A DNA stretch of 64,000 bases from Chryseobacterium pennae (GCF_003385515.1 NZ_QNVT01000009.1:1-64000); one strand, 5' to 3'. Shown: positions 26,153 to 36,045, counted from the first letter of the stretch. Program-made: numbers and translations. The notes: generated by a model not told the origin, from the letters alone.

Positions 26153-26605
26153 TTAAGATATTTCAATCATCCTTGGTGGTTTCTGCTTTGCATCTTCCCG
26201 CTTAGGAATGGTTAACATAAGCAGACCATTTTCATATCTCGCATTGATATTGTCCTGGTCCACTACATCCTTCGGCAGCTCGAAGCTTCGTTGGAAGGAC
26301 TGATAACTGAATTCCCTTCGTGTAAAGTTATCTTCTTTTGTTTCATTGCTGTCTTCTTTCATGGATGAAATGGTGAGCAAGTTACCGTCCAGCTTGATCT
26401 GAAAATCATCCTTGTTCATTCCGGGTGCAGCGACCTGCACTTCGTAAGCATCACCGTTTTCTTTTATGTTCACCGAAGGTACCGTTGTGCTGGTTGATGA
26501 GTAGTTGTTATTACCCCAGTTAAAAAGTTCACGGCCAAATAAATCATCAAAGATGCTTGAAAAGCCTAAATTATTGTTTCCGTTTCTTCGCATTAGAGTA
26601 TTCAT
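26153..26605 (-). CDS. Hsp20/alpha-crystallin small heat-shock protein
   Basis: From the ATG at 26605 this has 150 residues (MNTLMRRNGNNNLGFSSIFDDLFG); AAAGAAGA lies at ribosome-binding distance. The alpha-crystallin domain covers about residues 45-142, with VPSVNIKENGDAYEVQVAAPGMNKDDF, the ISSMKE strand and the conserved NARYENGLLMLTIPK (the GxLxLxxPK type motif). The C-terminal IEIS tail is family-like. It holds unfolding proteins to prevent aggregation. Confidence 0.92.
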   Translation of the reverse strand: MNTLMRRNGNNNLGFSSIFDDLFGRELFNWGNNNYSSTSTTVPSVNIKENGDAYEVQVAAPGMNKDDFQIKLDGNLLTISSMKEDSNETKEDNFTRREFSYQSFQRSFELPKDVVDQDNINARYENGLLMLTIPKREDAKQKPPRMIEIS

Positions 26606-26799
26606 AATAATCTTCTTTAAAAAAAGTTTAACAATCAATTATAACACTTCAGCTGGCCAGCTGTGCTTAAAAATCTACAAAAAAAATACCAATGGACATA
26701 ATGTGAAATTTTTTCAGGATTTCTGCCAAAATTGCAGGACTGCTCTTAAAGGCAGGACACGAAACTTCGTAATGCAAAAACTATAACCATATAAAGATT

Positions 26800-27348
26800 T
26801 TAGACCTCTTGGAAAGCAACTCCGGCATATCTTTGCTGATAGATCAGGCTGTTGAAAGATGAACCTATTTTGACCTGTCTTAAAACCTCGTTTTGAAATT
26901 CCACTTCCTCTTCCAATAACTTATTCCAATACGCAGGTCGCTCCGAAAAATTCTCACAATAGTCTAACGTGTCAATTATTCCAACAAATAGTTTAACGAG
27001 ATTTGTGGAGAACTTCATATCAGAAGTGGCACCAGCAAATGCATCCAAAATAAATAGTGCAATTGGTTTCGGCTCTTCGTAACTGTCAGCATAGACGTCT
27101 ACATTAGCAATACTCTTTTCAATAGCTTGCCGGTAGTTTTGTACGTTTCCGTTTTTGATATCAGCAATTAATTGCTTTTTCTTTATTCTCATCTGAATAT
27201 ACTGGTATAGAACAGCCTCAAAGTTTGGCAACTGGAAGTAAAATCCTAAAATGGCGATTGTTAGACTTTTCCTTTGCTCAGCGGATGAACTGAGTAGTCC
27301 ATCAATTAACCGATTGGTGTGCTGGTCAATCTGTTTTACTATATCCAT
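26800..27348 (-). CDS. Hypothetical helical protein
   Basis: This 182-residue all-helical protein (ERLIDGLLSSSAEQRKSLTI-like start, LGFYFQLPNFEAVLYQYIQMRIKKKQL near 30-56, DAFAGATSDMKFSTNLVKLFVGIIDTLDYCENFSERPAYW near 103-142). I recognise no family. The general plan of helices slightly recalls DUF416 proteins, but no decisive motif is seen. It stands alone between the Hsp20 gene and the antiporter operon terminator. Confidence 0.6.
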   Translation of the reverse strand: MDIVKQIDQHTNRLIDGLLSSSAEQRKSLTIAILGFYFQLPNFEAVLYQYIQMRIKKKQLIADIKNGNVQNYRQAIEKSIANVDVYADSYEEPKPIALFILDAFAGATSDMKFSTNLVKLFVGIIDTLDYCENFSERPAYWNKLLEEEVEFQNEVLRQVKIGSSFNSLIYQQRYAGVAFQEV

Positions 27349-27566
27349 AATCCCTTGTTCCTATCTAATCTATTCAAATATATTTTACTAAAGTAAACTA
27401 TTCTTTCAAATTTACCTATCCTAAGGGTCACTCTTATTGTGCTATTTTTTGTTTCAGTTATTACTTTATAATAAGAGCGGTGTACCAAGAATTCTATTCA
27501 AATATAAAGCGCAGTAGTACAGAGATATCGGCGTCCCAAATAACGGTTCTTTGTATCCCTATAAAA

Positions 27567-27596
27567 AACACCCGAAGCCTAAGAGCATCGGGTGTT
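27567..27596 (-). terminator. Terminator of the antiporter operon
   Basis: AACACCCGA pairs with TCGGGTGTT; on the minus strand the stem is followed by a T run. It closes the leftward LCIB-bestrophin-antiporter series. The same stem core and following AGCCATA occur at 36046-36086. Confidence 0.75.
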
Positions 27597-27672
27597 GTAG
27601 CCATAACATCATTTTCAGTACTTTTGAGCTATTTGAAAAAAAAGGACACTATTAATTTCGATTTTACAACCA

Positions 27673-29262
27673 TTATTCTATCCGTAAACGCTCTTCTTCC
27701 AAATCTAATTTAAGAAGATAAAGCCTGGTAACTTCTTCGTCAATCAGCGGATTTTCCCTATTTTCTTTTCTGAGCCATTCACGCTGTTTTTCCATTGTGG
27801 CAAAATAGATCTCCTTTCCTTCTGGAGAAAGTGTAAAGATGGATTCTTCATCTTCTCCCTCTTCTCTCTCCCATCGGATTATCATATTTTTGATGTACAG
27901 ATTTTCATCGTGCCCGCCTTTGAAATTTTTCCTTAAATAGGACAAGGCTACATCTTTCATTCCTTTTTGCAAGACGATGCTGGCTTCTTTTTCTGACATA
28001 TGATAAGGCGTCTCTACCGGTATTTTTAACCATTTGATCAACGCCGGAAGCGTAAGGCCCTGAACTATTAAGGTTGCCAAAATGACCACGAAGGTGATAA
28101 AAAGGACGAGATCCCGATGTGGAAATGGTTGCCCGTTTTCGAGCGCTACAGGAATGGACAATGCTGCGGCCAATGAAACCACGCCACGCATCCCCGTCCA
28201 GCCGAAAAGGATCGGGGATTTTCGTTCTGGATTAGGGTCTGCAACGTTAATAAAGTTTCGAACAATTAAAAGGGTTAAGACTATGAGGTAAGAAGCTATA
28301 AAACGAACAACGATTAAGATGGCTGTAACGATCAATCCGTATCCGATTGCCTCTGAAATTTTCACCCCCTCATTTTTCAATCCAGCTGTAATTTCCGGTA
28401 AGTCAAGCCCGATAATCAGAAATACGATACCATTTATCAGGAAAGTGAAGCTTTCCCAGACATTAAATCCTTTTAAGCGTGATTCCGGTGTTTTCAGCCA
28501 TTGGTGCCTCCTTACCGATAAAAATAGACCTCCGCTCACCACCGATAATACACCTGAGGAATGGACTTCCTCCGCTGCAATATACATCATGTAAGGCGCT
28601 GCCAGACTTAAGATGACATCCATGTTGACATCTGTAGGGAAAATTTTATGAACCTTCAAAAAGATAAAACCTAAAACCAATCCGATACCAACACCACCAA
28701 ATACCATCCAGCCAAAGCTTATTGCTGCATCCTGCCATATAAACTGTCCGGTGGCTACGGCTACTAATGCAAAACGAAAGATAATCAAGGATGAGGCATC
28801 ATTTAAAAGGCTTTCACCTTCCAGCACTGTAGTATAGTTTTTGGGTATCTTCACATACTTAAGGATGGCTCCTGCACTAACCGCATCCGGTGGCGAAACA
28901 ATACCGCCCAATACAAATCCTAAGGCCAATGAAAAGCCGGGAATATAGGAATTGGCTACAAAGGCGACAATAATTGCAGTAAGAAAAACAACGATGAAAG
29001 CAAAGCTTGCAGTGACACCTCGCATTTTCCACAACTCTTTCCAGGATATCTGGAAAGCACCTTCATATAAAAGTGGTGGAAGAAAAATAATAAAAATCAG
29101 TTCGGGTTCAATTTTAATCGGAGGTATTCCTGGTATAAGGCTGATCAGAAGTCCCGCAACAACCAACAGGATCGGGTATGCAATCTTCATCATCTTTGCA
29201 AGCATAATGGCAAAAATAATGACCATAACTAGCCCTAAATAAAATACAAAGCTCTCTATCAT
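27673..29262 (-). CDS. CPA1-family Na+/H+ antiporter
   Basis: This 529-residue protein has about 11-12 membrane helices in the first 400 residues. Family landmarks are the ALGFVLGGIVSPPDAVSAGAILKY stretch near 118-141, GESLLNDASSLIIFR near 148-162 (the ND pair of the ion site) and the WTGMRGVVSLAAAL stretch near 353. A cytosolic C-tail of about 120 charged residues follows. The family exchanges Na+ or K+ for H+. It is the last of three leftward genes, 11 nt downstream of the bestrophin gene. Confidence 0.9.
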   Translation of the reverse strand: MIESFVFYLGLVMVIIFAIMLAKMMKIAYPILLVVAGLLISLIPGIPPIKIEPELIFIIFLPPLLYEGAFQISWKELWKMRGVTASFAFIVVFLTAIIVAFVANSYIPGFSLALGFVLGGIVSPPDAVSAGAILKYVKIPKNYTTVLEGESLLNDASSLIIFRFALVAVATGQFIWQDAAISFGWMVFGGVGIGLVLGFIFLKVHKIFPTDVNMDVILSLAAPYMMYIAAEEVHSSGVLSVVSGGLFLSVRRHQWLKTPESRLKGFNVWESFTFLINGIVFLIIGLDLPEITAGLKNEGVKISEAIGYGLIVTAILIVVRFIASYLIVLTLLIVRNFINVADPNPERKSPILFGWTGMRGVVSLAAALSIPVALENGQPFPHRDLVLFITFVVILATLIVQGLTLPALIKWLKIPVETPYHMSEKEASIVLQKGMKDVALSYLRKNFKGGHDENLYIKNMIIRWEREEGEDEESIFTLSPEGKEIYFATMEKQREWLRKENRENPLIDEEVTRLYLLKLDLEEERLRIE

Positions 29263-29273
29263 AAACGTATTTA

Positions 29274-30281
29274 TTACATTAAAATATTATTCTGTGCAGC
29301 TAATGGTTGTGGTAGATCTTTGTCATCCAGCATATCTTTTAGATCAATTTCAAGCATACGGCTGATCTGCGTGATGGGTACATCATTCGGATTCCCCTCG
29401 AATGGGTTTACAGAACTCTCACCGATGGTATCCAATATGTGAAATGCCCACGCAATCAGTGCTGTAAATGGGATATTAAACCAAATGGTGCAGCCCTCCA
29501 GAAAGGTACCTTTTCCTAAACCCTCATATTCCTTGAGCAACCCAAATGGAAGAAGCAAAATAAATATGTACATCAGAAAGGTCATGACTGTTTCGAAGTT
29601 TCTGGGATATGGAAAGTTCTTTATTCTTTCTGCTTTGCCCTGATCGTCTACTAAACGGCTAATGCCATTTTGAAGTTCCAGCCACTCAATATGGCTCAAA
29701 AGACCTTCTTTTTTAAGCTTTCCAAGACTTTCTGATTGCAATGCAATTAATTGTGTTGACTTATTTTTCTTTGACAAAATGTACTTAAGTTCCTCGTCAT
29801 TCAAATATTGCTTCAGTTCTTCTTCAACATTACCTTCCCATTCAGGGATAATAAAATTTCCCTCAGAAAAATCCTGGTTGCTCCTATTTTTGGTGTTCTC
29901 CCAGGGACGGAATTCACGCAGCTGAAAACGCAAAGTAGTGAGCCAGGCAAAGTGCCGATAAAACATCAGTTTCACCATCCTGTCTTCCTTTCCGCCAAGG
30001 GTATCGCGTAAGGTAAAAGCAAAGCTTCGGCTATCGTTGATGATCGCCCCGTAAATCTGGCGGGCTTCCCATAACCGCCCATAACTCGCATTATTCTTGA
30101 AGCCGACACTAAACGCCAATGCCGTACCCAATAAGGCCACTGGTTGCCAGGGCAGCGAAAGGAAGTGCCATCCCAATGCATAGAGTACTGTCGGCACTGC
30201 CGCAATGAAAAACATCCACAATGTTTTGCGCAATGTCCATTTAAAAAAAACTAAAGCGGTGTATCTTCTACCTGTATACAT
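29274..30281 (-). CDS. Bestrophin-family anion channel
   Basis: This 335-residue protein has the family features: LGTALAFSVGFKNNASYGRLWEAR near residues 51-74 (the conserved asparagine-rich stretch of the pore helix), two N-terminal and two later helices (PFGLLKEYEGLG near 240, TALIAWAFHILDTIGESSVNPFEG near 275-298), and the acidic cluster NPFEGNPNDVP that in bestrophins forms the Ca2+ clasp region. Bacterial homologues form pentameric channels. It follows the carbonic-anhydrase-like gene by 74 nt and precedes the antiporter by 11 nt. Confidence 0.9.
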   Translation of the reverse strand: MYTGRRYTALVFFKWTLRKTLWMFFIAAVPTVLYALGWHFLSLPWQPVALLGTALAFSVGFKNNASYGRLWEARQIYGAIINDSRSFAFTLRDTLGGKEDRMVKLMFYRHFAWLTTLRFQLREFRPWENTKNRSNQDFSEGNFIIPEWEGNVEEELKQYLNDEELKYILSKKNKSTQLIALQSESLGKLKKEGLLSHIEWLELQNGISRLVDDQGKAERIKNFPYPRNFETVMTFLMYIFILLLPFGLLKEYEGLGKGTFLEGCTIWFNIPFTALIAWAFHILDTIGESSVNPFEGNPNDVPITQISRMLEIDLKDMLDDKDLPQPLAAQNNILM

Positions 30282-30355
30282 AGTTTATTATATTATTTAT
30301 CCCGGAAACGGCACTGCAATTTAAATTCTGTTTGCAGTATCATTCATTTATTCGA

Positions 30356-31105
30356 TTACGACAATAGCGACAAGAAACTTTTTCTGCTCTTATCTTCAAG
30401 ATTTATCACATCAAAGCGCTTGGTGGATGAGAAAGAACCTACATCCGAATCGCTGTTGATCATCACACCGCCCATTAACAGCACATATTTACAGTTATAA
30501 GTTGTAGCTTTCACCAGTTCCTGGATTCTTGCGTCAATCGCTTCATAAATAACTTCTGTCGCTTCATGTATTGGCTTTTCTGCATCTAATATTCTATGTT
30601 TCTGCTTTAAAAGTATCTGTTCAATCGTATTCATCTGATAGTCAAGATCAGTTACGTTTCCTTCTACAAGGGTTCCTTCAGACAACTTTTTTAAGGCTCC
30701 TTTCGCAGCACCACAACATCCGGAGGTATTGTGCTGACCGTAACGGAGAATTTCTCCTATTTTGCTTTCTTTGGAAATTCCGATATGCGGCCCATAATAA
30801 ATAAGTACCGCTCCATCATCGGGAACATGGCTGGCAAAAGCGCCCATGCCTGTGAGCCCGGTAAAAGGAAATCCATCCAAGCCACCCATTTTAAAAGGGC
30901 CTAAAAATTCTTGTGTGGCCCGAGCCGGATACTGGATGCTATTGACATCGTCGCTACAGATACTGTCGGCCAGCATGACCTTTGATGGAGGCATATTCAG
31001 TTCATCCTCGATAAAATCTATTGTTTTGTTGAGAACATCTATTGTTGTCAGGGCATTTGGGTAGAATTGTCTTATCAATTCCAATTTTTCTTTTTTTAAC
31101 ATCAT
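30356..31105 (-). CDS. LCIB/C-type (theta) beta-carbonic anhydrase-like protein
   Basis: This 249-residue protein has the LCIB/C carbonic anhydrase signature: SICSDDVN (Cys50, Asp52), PARATQEF (Arg62), GGLDGFPFTGLTGMGAF near 74-90, VPDDGAVLIYYGPHIGIS with His107, and GCCGAAKGAL with Cys130 and Cys131. Cys50, His107 and one of the Cys pair would hold zinc; Asp52 and Arg62 would form the dyad. The enzyme would interconvert CO2 and bicarbonate in the cytosol. It heads a series with bestrophin and a Na+/H+ antiporter, a setting that fits bicarbonate and pH balance. Confidence 0.75.
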   Translation of the reverse strand: MMLKKEKLELIRQFYPNALTTIDVLNKTIDFIEDELNMPPSKVMLADSICSDDVNSIQYPARATQEFLGPFKMGGLDGFPFTGLTGMGAFASHVPDDGAVLIYYGPHIGISKESKIGEILRYGQHNTSGCCGAAKGALKKLSEGTLVEGNVTDLDYQMNTIEQILLKQKHRILDAEKPIHEATEVIYEAIDARIQELVKATTYNCKYVLLMGGVMINSDSDVGSFSSTKRFDVINLEDKSRKSFLSLLS

Positions 31106-31200
31106 ATTTTTTTGCTAATTGGTTTATTTTGGCGTTTAGATGAAGAAAACATATTTAATTAGAGCTACGAAGGTTGCAAGCTCCATTAAGCATGGTACTA

Positions 31201-31899
31201 TCAAGGATTTGTCGCCCAAACAGTGGCATCAGTAATAAACCCTACATCATGCATGGTCAGCATGGATAGGGCAACGTGTGCAATTTCGGATGCTGACAGT
31301 TTTTTACCGTTTTTATCTGAACCATATCCTGACTTTTCGCCGAAATCTGTAACAACCTCGCTCGGGTTGATCTGCATCACTCGCACGTTATGCTTTCTAA
31401 GTTCTGCTCTCCAACACTCGGTCATTCCTTTTAACGCAAATTTACTGGCTACATACGCCGAACCATTGGCAAAGCCATATTGACTTGCCGTCGAACCAAT
31501 ATTGATAATGTTTCCTTTATCCTGGCGGGTGAAAATCTTAGCAGCCTCCCTTCCTACCAAAAATGCTCCTTTTACGTTGATGTCCCAGACCCTGGTAAAA
31601 TCTTCTATCGTAGTAGAAACCAATTCGCTGAAATAACCAATTCCTGCGTTGTTGATTAACACATCCAATCCGTTCCATTTTTCCTCTATAAACTTGAAAA
31701 GATTTTCGACATCTTTTTCCTTCGAAACGTCTGCTATAAATCCTAAAATATCTAGCTCTTTAGCAGCCTCTATGACTGTTTTCTCCGTGCGGCCGCATAT
31801 AAGGACCTCTGCTCCCAATTCCTTAAACAGCCTGGCCATTTCATAGCCCATTCCAGTGGCTCCACCGGTTATTAAAATTCTTGCATTTTTAATTTCCAT
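31201..31899 (-). CDS. SDR-family oxidoreductase
   Basis: From the ATG at 31899 (MEIKNARILITGG) this has 232 residues; the longer frame would overlap the AraC gene. TGGATGMG is near residues 10-17, INNAGIGYF near 82, the catalytic Ser in NIGSTAS and YVASKFALKG give the active site. It lies 52 nt downstream of an AraC gene and 95 nt upstream of the carbonic anhydrase gene on the same strand, so one long transcript AraC-SDR-CA-bestrophin-antiporter is possible. The subfamily resembles 3-ketoacyl-ACP-reductase-like dehydrogenases. Confidence 0.9.
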   Translation of the reverse strand: MEIKNARILITGGATGMGYEMARLFKELGAEVLICGRTEKTVIEAAKELDILGFIADVSKEKDVENLFKFIEEKWNGLDVLINNAGIGYFSELVSTTIEDFTRVWDINVKGAFLVGREAAKIFTRQDKGNIINIGSTASQYGFANGSAYVASKFALKGMTECWRAELRKHNVRVMQINPSEVVTDFGEKSGYGSDKNGKKLSASEIAHVALSMLTMHDVGFITDATVWATNP

Positions 31900-31951
31900 A
31901 TGATTTTTTTTTAAAAAACAGATAATTGCCTGTATCAAATCGATAATTTCA

Positions 31952-32770
31952 TTATTCCTCAATTTGTCTTACTTCTGTGGTCGTTACACCATATTTCTTT
32001 TTGAATGCATCGTAAAAATGGGAACGGTTTTCAAAGCCCAGGTCCAAGTAAAAATCAGTCGGTTTCTGTTTTAGATATTTAATTAAATAATATGCTTCTT
32101 CCAATCTCCGCTGTAAAAGCCATTGTTTAGGTGAAGCGTTGAATATTTTTGAGAAATCCCGCTTAAAACCGGACAAACTTCTTCCGGTAAGCGTGGCAAA
32201 TGATTCCAGGGGAACATTGAACATAAAATTTTGCTTCATATACTCCTCCAGATCAATTTTGTGCGGGGCCGAAAAGTCAAACAGAATCTCTTTAAAGTCC
32301 GTATTACATTGCAATAACAATTCGATTGCTTCTCTTATTTTTAAATCCGCGAGTCTTGGCGTCGCTTCTTTTTTCTTGTTAACATACGGCGCGAGCGAAC
32401 TGAAATAACTTTTGAGAAAATCATCAGCCTCAAAAAATAACCGCTGGCCGCCAGCATACTTACCCGCTACTTCAATTTTATTTTCAAGTGCGTATTTCTG
32501 TAAGACCTCCTGGTCCAAGGTAATGGAAACAAATTTATACTGTCCATCCTTGGCAGGATACTTTGTCCATCGGATCAGCTGGTTCCTTTTGATCAGAACA
32601 ATTGAATTTTCAGGAATGACAACAGTTCCTCCGGGATAAACAGCATGTGTTTCTCCAGATAGTTGAAGCCCTAAAAGATGTTCCGGCATAAATTCCTCTG
32701 AACCCCTATGTTTGCTGAACTGACAGGAATAAACCAATCTGTCAAATATTGTCTCTTTTGTACCCTCCAT
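31952..32770 (-). CDS. AraC-family transcriptional regulator, paralogue of 514-1335
   Basis: This 272-residue protein matches the regulator at 514-1335 along its whole length (FDRLVYSCQFSKHRGSEEF, VLIKRNQLIRWTKYP-type segment, SFATLTGRSLSGFKRDFSKIF, and DLGFENRSHFYDAFKKKYG). The two-helix DNA-binding half is at about 185-265. As at the first locus, an SDR gene lies next to it. It is likely to be autoregulated or to control the SDR, but no site can be singled out by eye. Confidence 0.9.
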   Translation of the reverse strand: MEGTKETIFDRLVYSCQFSKHRGSEEFMPEHLLGLQLSGETHAVYPGGTVVIPENSIVLIKRNQLIRWTKYPAKDGQYKFVSITLDQEVLQKYALENKIEVAGKYAGGQRLFFEADDFLKSYFSSLAPYVNKKKEATPRLADLKIREAIELLLQCNTDFKEILFDFSAPHKIDLEEYMKQNFMFNVPLESFATLTGRSLSGFKRDFSKIFNASPKQWLLQRRLEEAYYLIKYLKQKPTDFYLDLGFENRSHFYDAFKKKYGVTTTEVRQIEE

Positions 32771-33090
32771 ATTTCTACTTATTTATTCATGAAAACTAAT
32801 CATTCCTCTACTTTTTGCGGGCTATTTAAATTCTTGTCAAGCAAACCCGTTTTACTTACCGCGTACCAATTAATATAATTGTAAATGTGAGGAATTTAAC
32901 TTACAAATATTACTGGAGAAGTTTTGATCATACGAGGAATGAAGTTTCAATTTATCAATAAATATTCAAATGTTAATGAGTGCTAAATTCTCGGCCCAAA
33001 TAAATACCCTTGAAGATCAGCCTAATATGGCAAACGGCATCGATCTACCACCTGCTTGAATAAACCGTATTCTGTTGAAGTCACTTAAAA
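32771..33090. other. Intergenic stretch without visible features
   Basis: About 320 nt of AT-rich DNA between two leftward genes. It should hold the AraC promoter and the aldehyde dehydrogenase terminator; I see no clear stem-loop, repeat or open frame. Confidence 0.4.
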
Positions 33091-34485
33091 TTAGCCCACA
33101 TTTTCAGCGATGCGTTTTAGCTTCTCAAGCTTACCTGCGTATGGGGGATAATTCAATGAATCATCTACTAGCTTGTTTCTATTGGCGATCATGATAGGTT
33201 TGAAATGCGTAAAAGCCTTAAAACTTGCATGGCCAACATAATTACCCATTCCACTGTTTCCCACACCTCCAAATGGTAGATATCTTGACGCTGCATGTAT
33301 CATACAATCATTGATCGTAACTCCCCCAGCGCTGGTATGTGCAAGCACGAGGTCTTGACGCTTCTTATCATTACTGAATAGATACAATGCCAGTGGTTTT
33401 TCCTTTGTTTTCTGGAGCGCCACTAATTCGTCAATAGATTCGAAGGTTAGAACAGGCATAATAGGCCCGAAAATTTCTTCCTGCATAATAGGAGTTTCTT
33501 CTGTCACTTGGTCCAAAATGGTTGGTGAAATGTACCGGGTAGAAGCATCTGACTGTCCACCAAAAATCAGTGTTCCACTGGTGTTCATCAATCCGAGCAG
33601 CCTTTCGTAGTTTCTCTGATTGATGATAAAACCATAATCTTCGCTTTGCGAAGCATCTTCACCATAAAATTCTACCATGTATTTTTTGCTCAGTTCGATA
33701 AACTTGTCTTTGATGCTGGAATGAACATATACATGATCAACCGTAACACAGATTTGCCCTGTATTGAACAACTTTGTCCTAACCACACTCTTAGCAGCAT
33801 GTTCCAGATCGGCTGTTTCGTCTATAATAGCTGGACTTTTCCCGCCTAATTCCAATATGGTTGGCGTTAAATTCTTTGAAGCTGCTGCTTGAATAATTTT
33901 ACCGACCCTTGGGCTTCCTGTAAAAAATATAAGGTCGAACCGTTCCTCCAATACACGGTTAACCAGCTCCACATCTCCCAAAATACATTTGACATAATCT
34001 GGAGAAAATGTAGTTTCCACAATTTCATTAATTACTTCGCCGCAGGCCGGAGAATCGGAAGAAGGTTTAACTACAGCTGTATTTCCGGCTGCAATAGCTC
34101 CAAGCAATGGGCCGAAAATTTGCCAGTTTGCAAAATTCCAGGCGCTTAAAATAAAAACTGTTCCCAATGGTTCAGGTTTGATGATACTGTCATTTCCTGT
34201 AAAGACCGCCGGTGTATTGACATGCTCATCTTTTGCCCAGTCTTTCAGGTTCTTAATAGTGTTATTGAGTTCATCTAACACCCAGTTCAACTCGATCAAA
34301 TAGGTTTCCATATCATTTCGGCCCATATCTTTCTTTACGGCTTCGAGGATCTTTGGTTCGTATTTTATAAAACTATCCCTCAGCTTTTCAAGTTGCTCTA
34401 ATCTAAAATCTATTTCCAGTGTTTTTCCAGATAAGAAAAAGGCCCTCTGGTTATCCAATAAGTTCTTTATTTGTGCTTGATCCAT
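33091..34485 (-). CDS. NAD(P)-dependent aldehyde dehydrogenase
   Basis: This 464-residue protein belongs to the class-3-like aldehyde dehydrogenases. FILSAWNFANWQ near 112-123 and ITPTILELGGKSPAI near 210 (the catalytic Glu in ELGGK) are present, as are FFTGSPRVGKII for the cofactor and NTGQICVTVDH with the catalytic Cys near 244. EEIFGPIMPVL near 338 and the FGGVGNSGMGNY end are family-like. Oxidises aldehydes to acids. The C-terminal KLEKLKRIAENVG tail is short, without a membrane anchor. The substrate is unknown. Confidence 0.93.
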   Translation of the reverse strand: MDQAQIKNLLDNQRAFFLSGKTLEIDFRLEQLEKLRDSFIKYEPKILEAVKKDMGRNDMETYLIELNWVLDELNNTIKNLKDWAKDEHVNTPAVFTGNDSIIKPEPLGTVFILSAWNFANWQIFGPLLGAIAAGNTAVVKPSSDSPACGEVINEIVETTFSPDYVKCILGDVELVNRVLEERFDLIFFTGSPRVGKIIQAAASKNLTPTILELGGKSPAIIDETADLEHAAKSVVRTKLFNTGQICVTVDHVYVHSSIKDKFIELSKKYMVEFYGEDASQSEDYGFIINQRNYERLLGLMNTSGTLIFGGQSDASTRYISPTILDQVTEETPIMQEEIFGPIMPVLTFESIDELVALQKTKEKPLALYLFSNDKKRQDLVLAHTSAGGVTINDCMIHAASRYLPFGGVGNSGMGNYVGHASFKAFTHFKPIMIANRNKLVDDSLNYPPYAGKLEKLKRIAENVG

Positions 34486-34896
34486 TTTTATTGTTTTTAG
34501 TTTTTGGATGAATACTCATTTCTTCTACAAAGATCTTCTTTAATAAGGCAGTCGGTGTTCGTGAAACGACCAAATTCATGTTGGCTAATAGCTCAGATTT
34601 AGTCTGGGATATTATGTTACAAAGTAAAAACTACCAATGTTGTTAAGTCAATATCAGAAAACAGTAAAGACGGTATTGGCACATCACAAAAAATTTGACC
34701 CTGTTTAAAGAGTAATACGGTTAAGAACAAGAATTGTCCCGAGAAAAAAAACAAAATAGTAATGAACAACAAAAAAGAAACATTTTGCAATAAAATCGTA
34801 TATACATTCCAAGTTGCATAAAGCCAGCCGACATCGTTACTTACAAAGTATCTATATGTCATTGCTGTCTTTTCACCGTTTCAATACTATCATACC
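34486..34896. other. Intergenic stretch, no convincing gene
   Basis: About 410 nt. An 81-codon leftward frame (34617-34862) is hydrophobic and Phe-rich with no family match and I do not accept it. The strand around 34490-34600 has another short open frame. Nothing else is visible. Confidence 0.4.
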
Positions 34897-35931
34897 CTAG
34901 AAAAATCTATAGGTTGCCTTAAGCGTGCGGTCTTGAAAATAATAAATCCTATCTGCTTCATTGGACTTTCGCTGTATGGAAGTCAGAAAGCCTTTGTTAT
35001 CATAGCTCATGACCAGTTCGCTTACTTTTTCCCCGCTCCAGATATCTTCCATCAGTACCAGGTTCCTGTTCTTGTCATAAGTATACTTCTCGGTTTTGGC
35101 TTCAGAGCTCGAAGGTGCATGCCTGAGCTGTAGCAATAGGCCATCCTTGTACTGGTATAGCTCATCTGGGAATTTGTTTGCATCACAGCCATTATGTAAA
35201 AACAGCACTGCCGGAAATCCATCCAACGTGTAATAGGTCTTCTTTTGATAACAGGTATCTGAATTGCCGCTTTTTTTTCGAAAATTGAAATATTCTGTAC
35301 GCTCCTCGGCCTCATACTTATTTTCGGTATAATAACGATATTGCCAGGACGAATATTCATTTTCAGCTGTCATCCTTTTCCAGAGGCTCGCCTCGGGCAA
35401 AGCTCCCTTTAGAATCAACTTGTCTACTCCGGGAATTGGCTCCCCCTGCCAGTCGCTATTCTGCAACCTGTTTGGCATTTTGGAATTTAATGTAAAGATC
35501 TGGATGCTGTCAACCCTGTTTTTCTGGTCGTATCGATAGCTGCTGACTTGCACAATCCCGTCCCGGTAATCTATTCTTGCTTTTTTATCAATTAATCCCT
35601 CTGCTCTGTAGTAATATCTTGTATAAAATGCAGTGTCGGTTTCTTTGCGGTCATAACGTATGCTTGTCATGCTCTCGATAGATCCATCAGGCGTAAAACT
35701 GTAGCTATATTTCACCCCGATAGTATCGCCAGTTTGAAGAAGAATATTTTTTATGCGATGGCTTTTGATAAAAGTGGGGTTAAATGGAAAAACCGTTTTT
35801 GTGAAATAATCATCGTCTTCAAATGGTGCCACATTGAAAAAGGAACTTACTTGCGCCCGGCAGAAAAGCATGGCCCCGCAAACCATCATCAGCGTCAAAA
35901 TGGAATTGAATGTTACTTTTTGGTGCGTCAT
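34897..35931 (-). CDS. Secreted protein of unknown function
   Basis: This 344-residue protein has a signal peptide (about residues 1-27, CRAQVSSF). The rest is beta-rich with many Tyr and repeated YRY, YDxK and YxYDKNRN units near residues 115-135 and 285-305 that recall weak YD/RHS-like repeats (SYRYDQKNRVDSIQIF, EKYTYDKNRNLVLMEDIWSG). No catalytic motif is seen. It may be an outer-membrane-associated or secreted protein. It stands alone and just left of the integrase region. Confidence 0.65.
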   Translation of the reverse strand: MTHQKVTFNSILTLMMVCGAMLFCRAQVSSFFNVAPFEDDDYFTKTVFPFNPTFIKSHRIKNILLQTGDTIGVKYSYSFTPDGSIESMTSIRYDRKETDTAFYTRYYYRAEGLIDKKARIDYRDGIVQVSSYRYDQKNRVDSIQIFTLNSKMPNRLQNSDWQGEPIPGVDKLILKGALPEASLWKRMTAENEYSSWQYRYYTENKYEAEERTEYFNFRKKSGNSDTCYQKKTYYTLDGFPAVLFLHNGCDANKFPDELYQYKDGLLLQLRHAPSSSEAKTEKYTYDKNRNLVLMEDIWSGEKVSELVMSYDNKGFLTSIQRKSNEADRIYYFQDRTLKATYRFF

Positions 35932-36045
35932 ACTTTTGTTATTGTGAAGTGTTCAACCTGATAATTGGTTTGACAATAATAGTAAAAATTGCTGTTACCT
36001 GATAATAATCTATTTTGAAAGAGCTATTACTTCTAGCCCACAGTA

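Noticed and set aside
34617..34862. 81-codon leftward Phe/Leu-rich frame
   Set aside because: Low-complexity hydrophobic composition, no start context and no family match.
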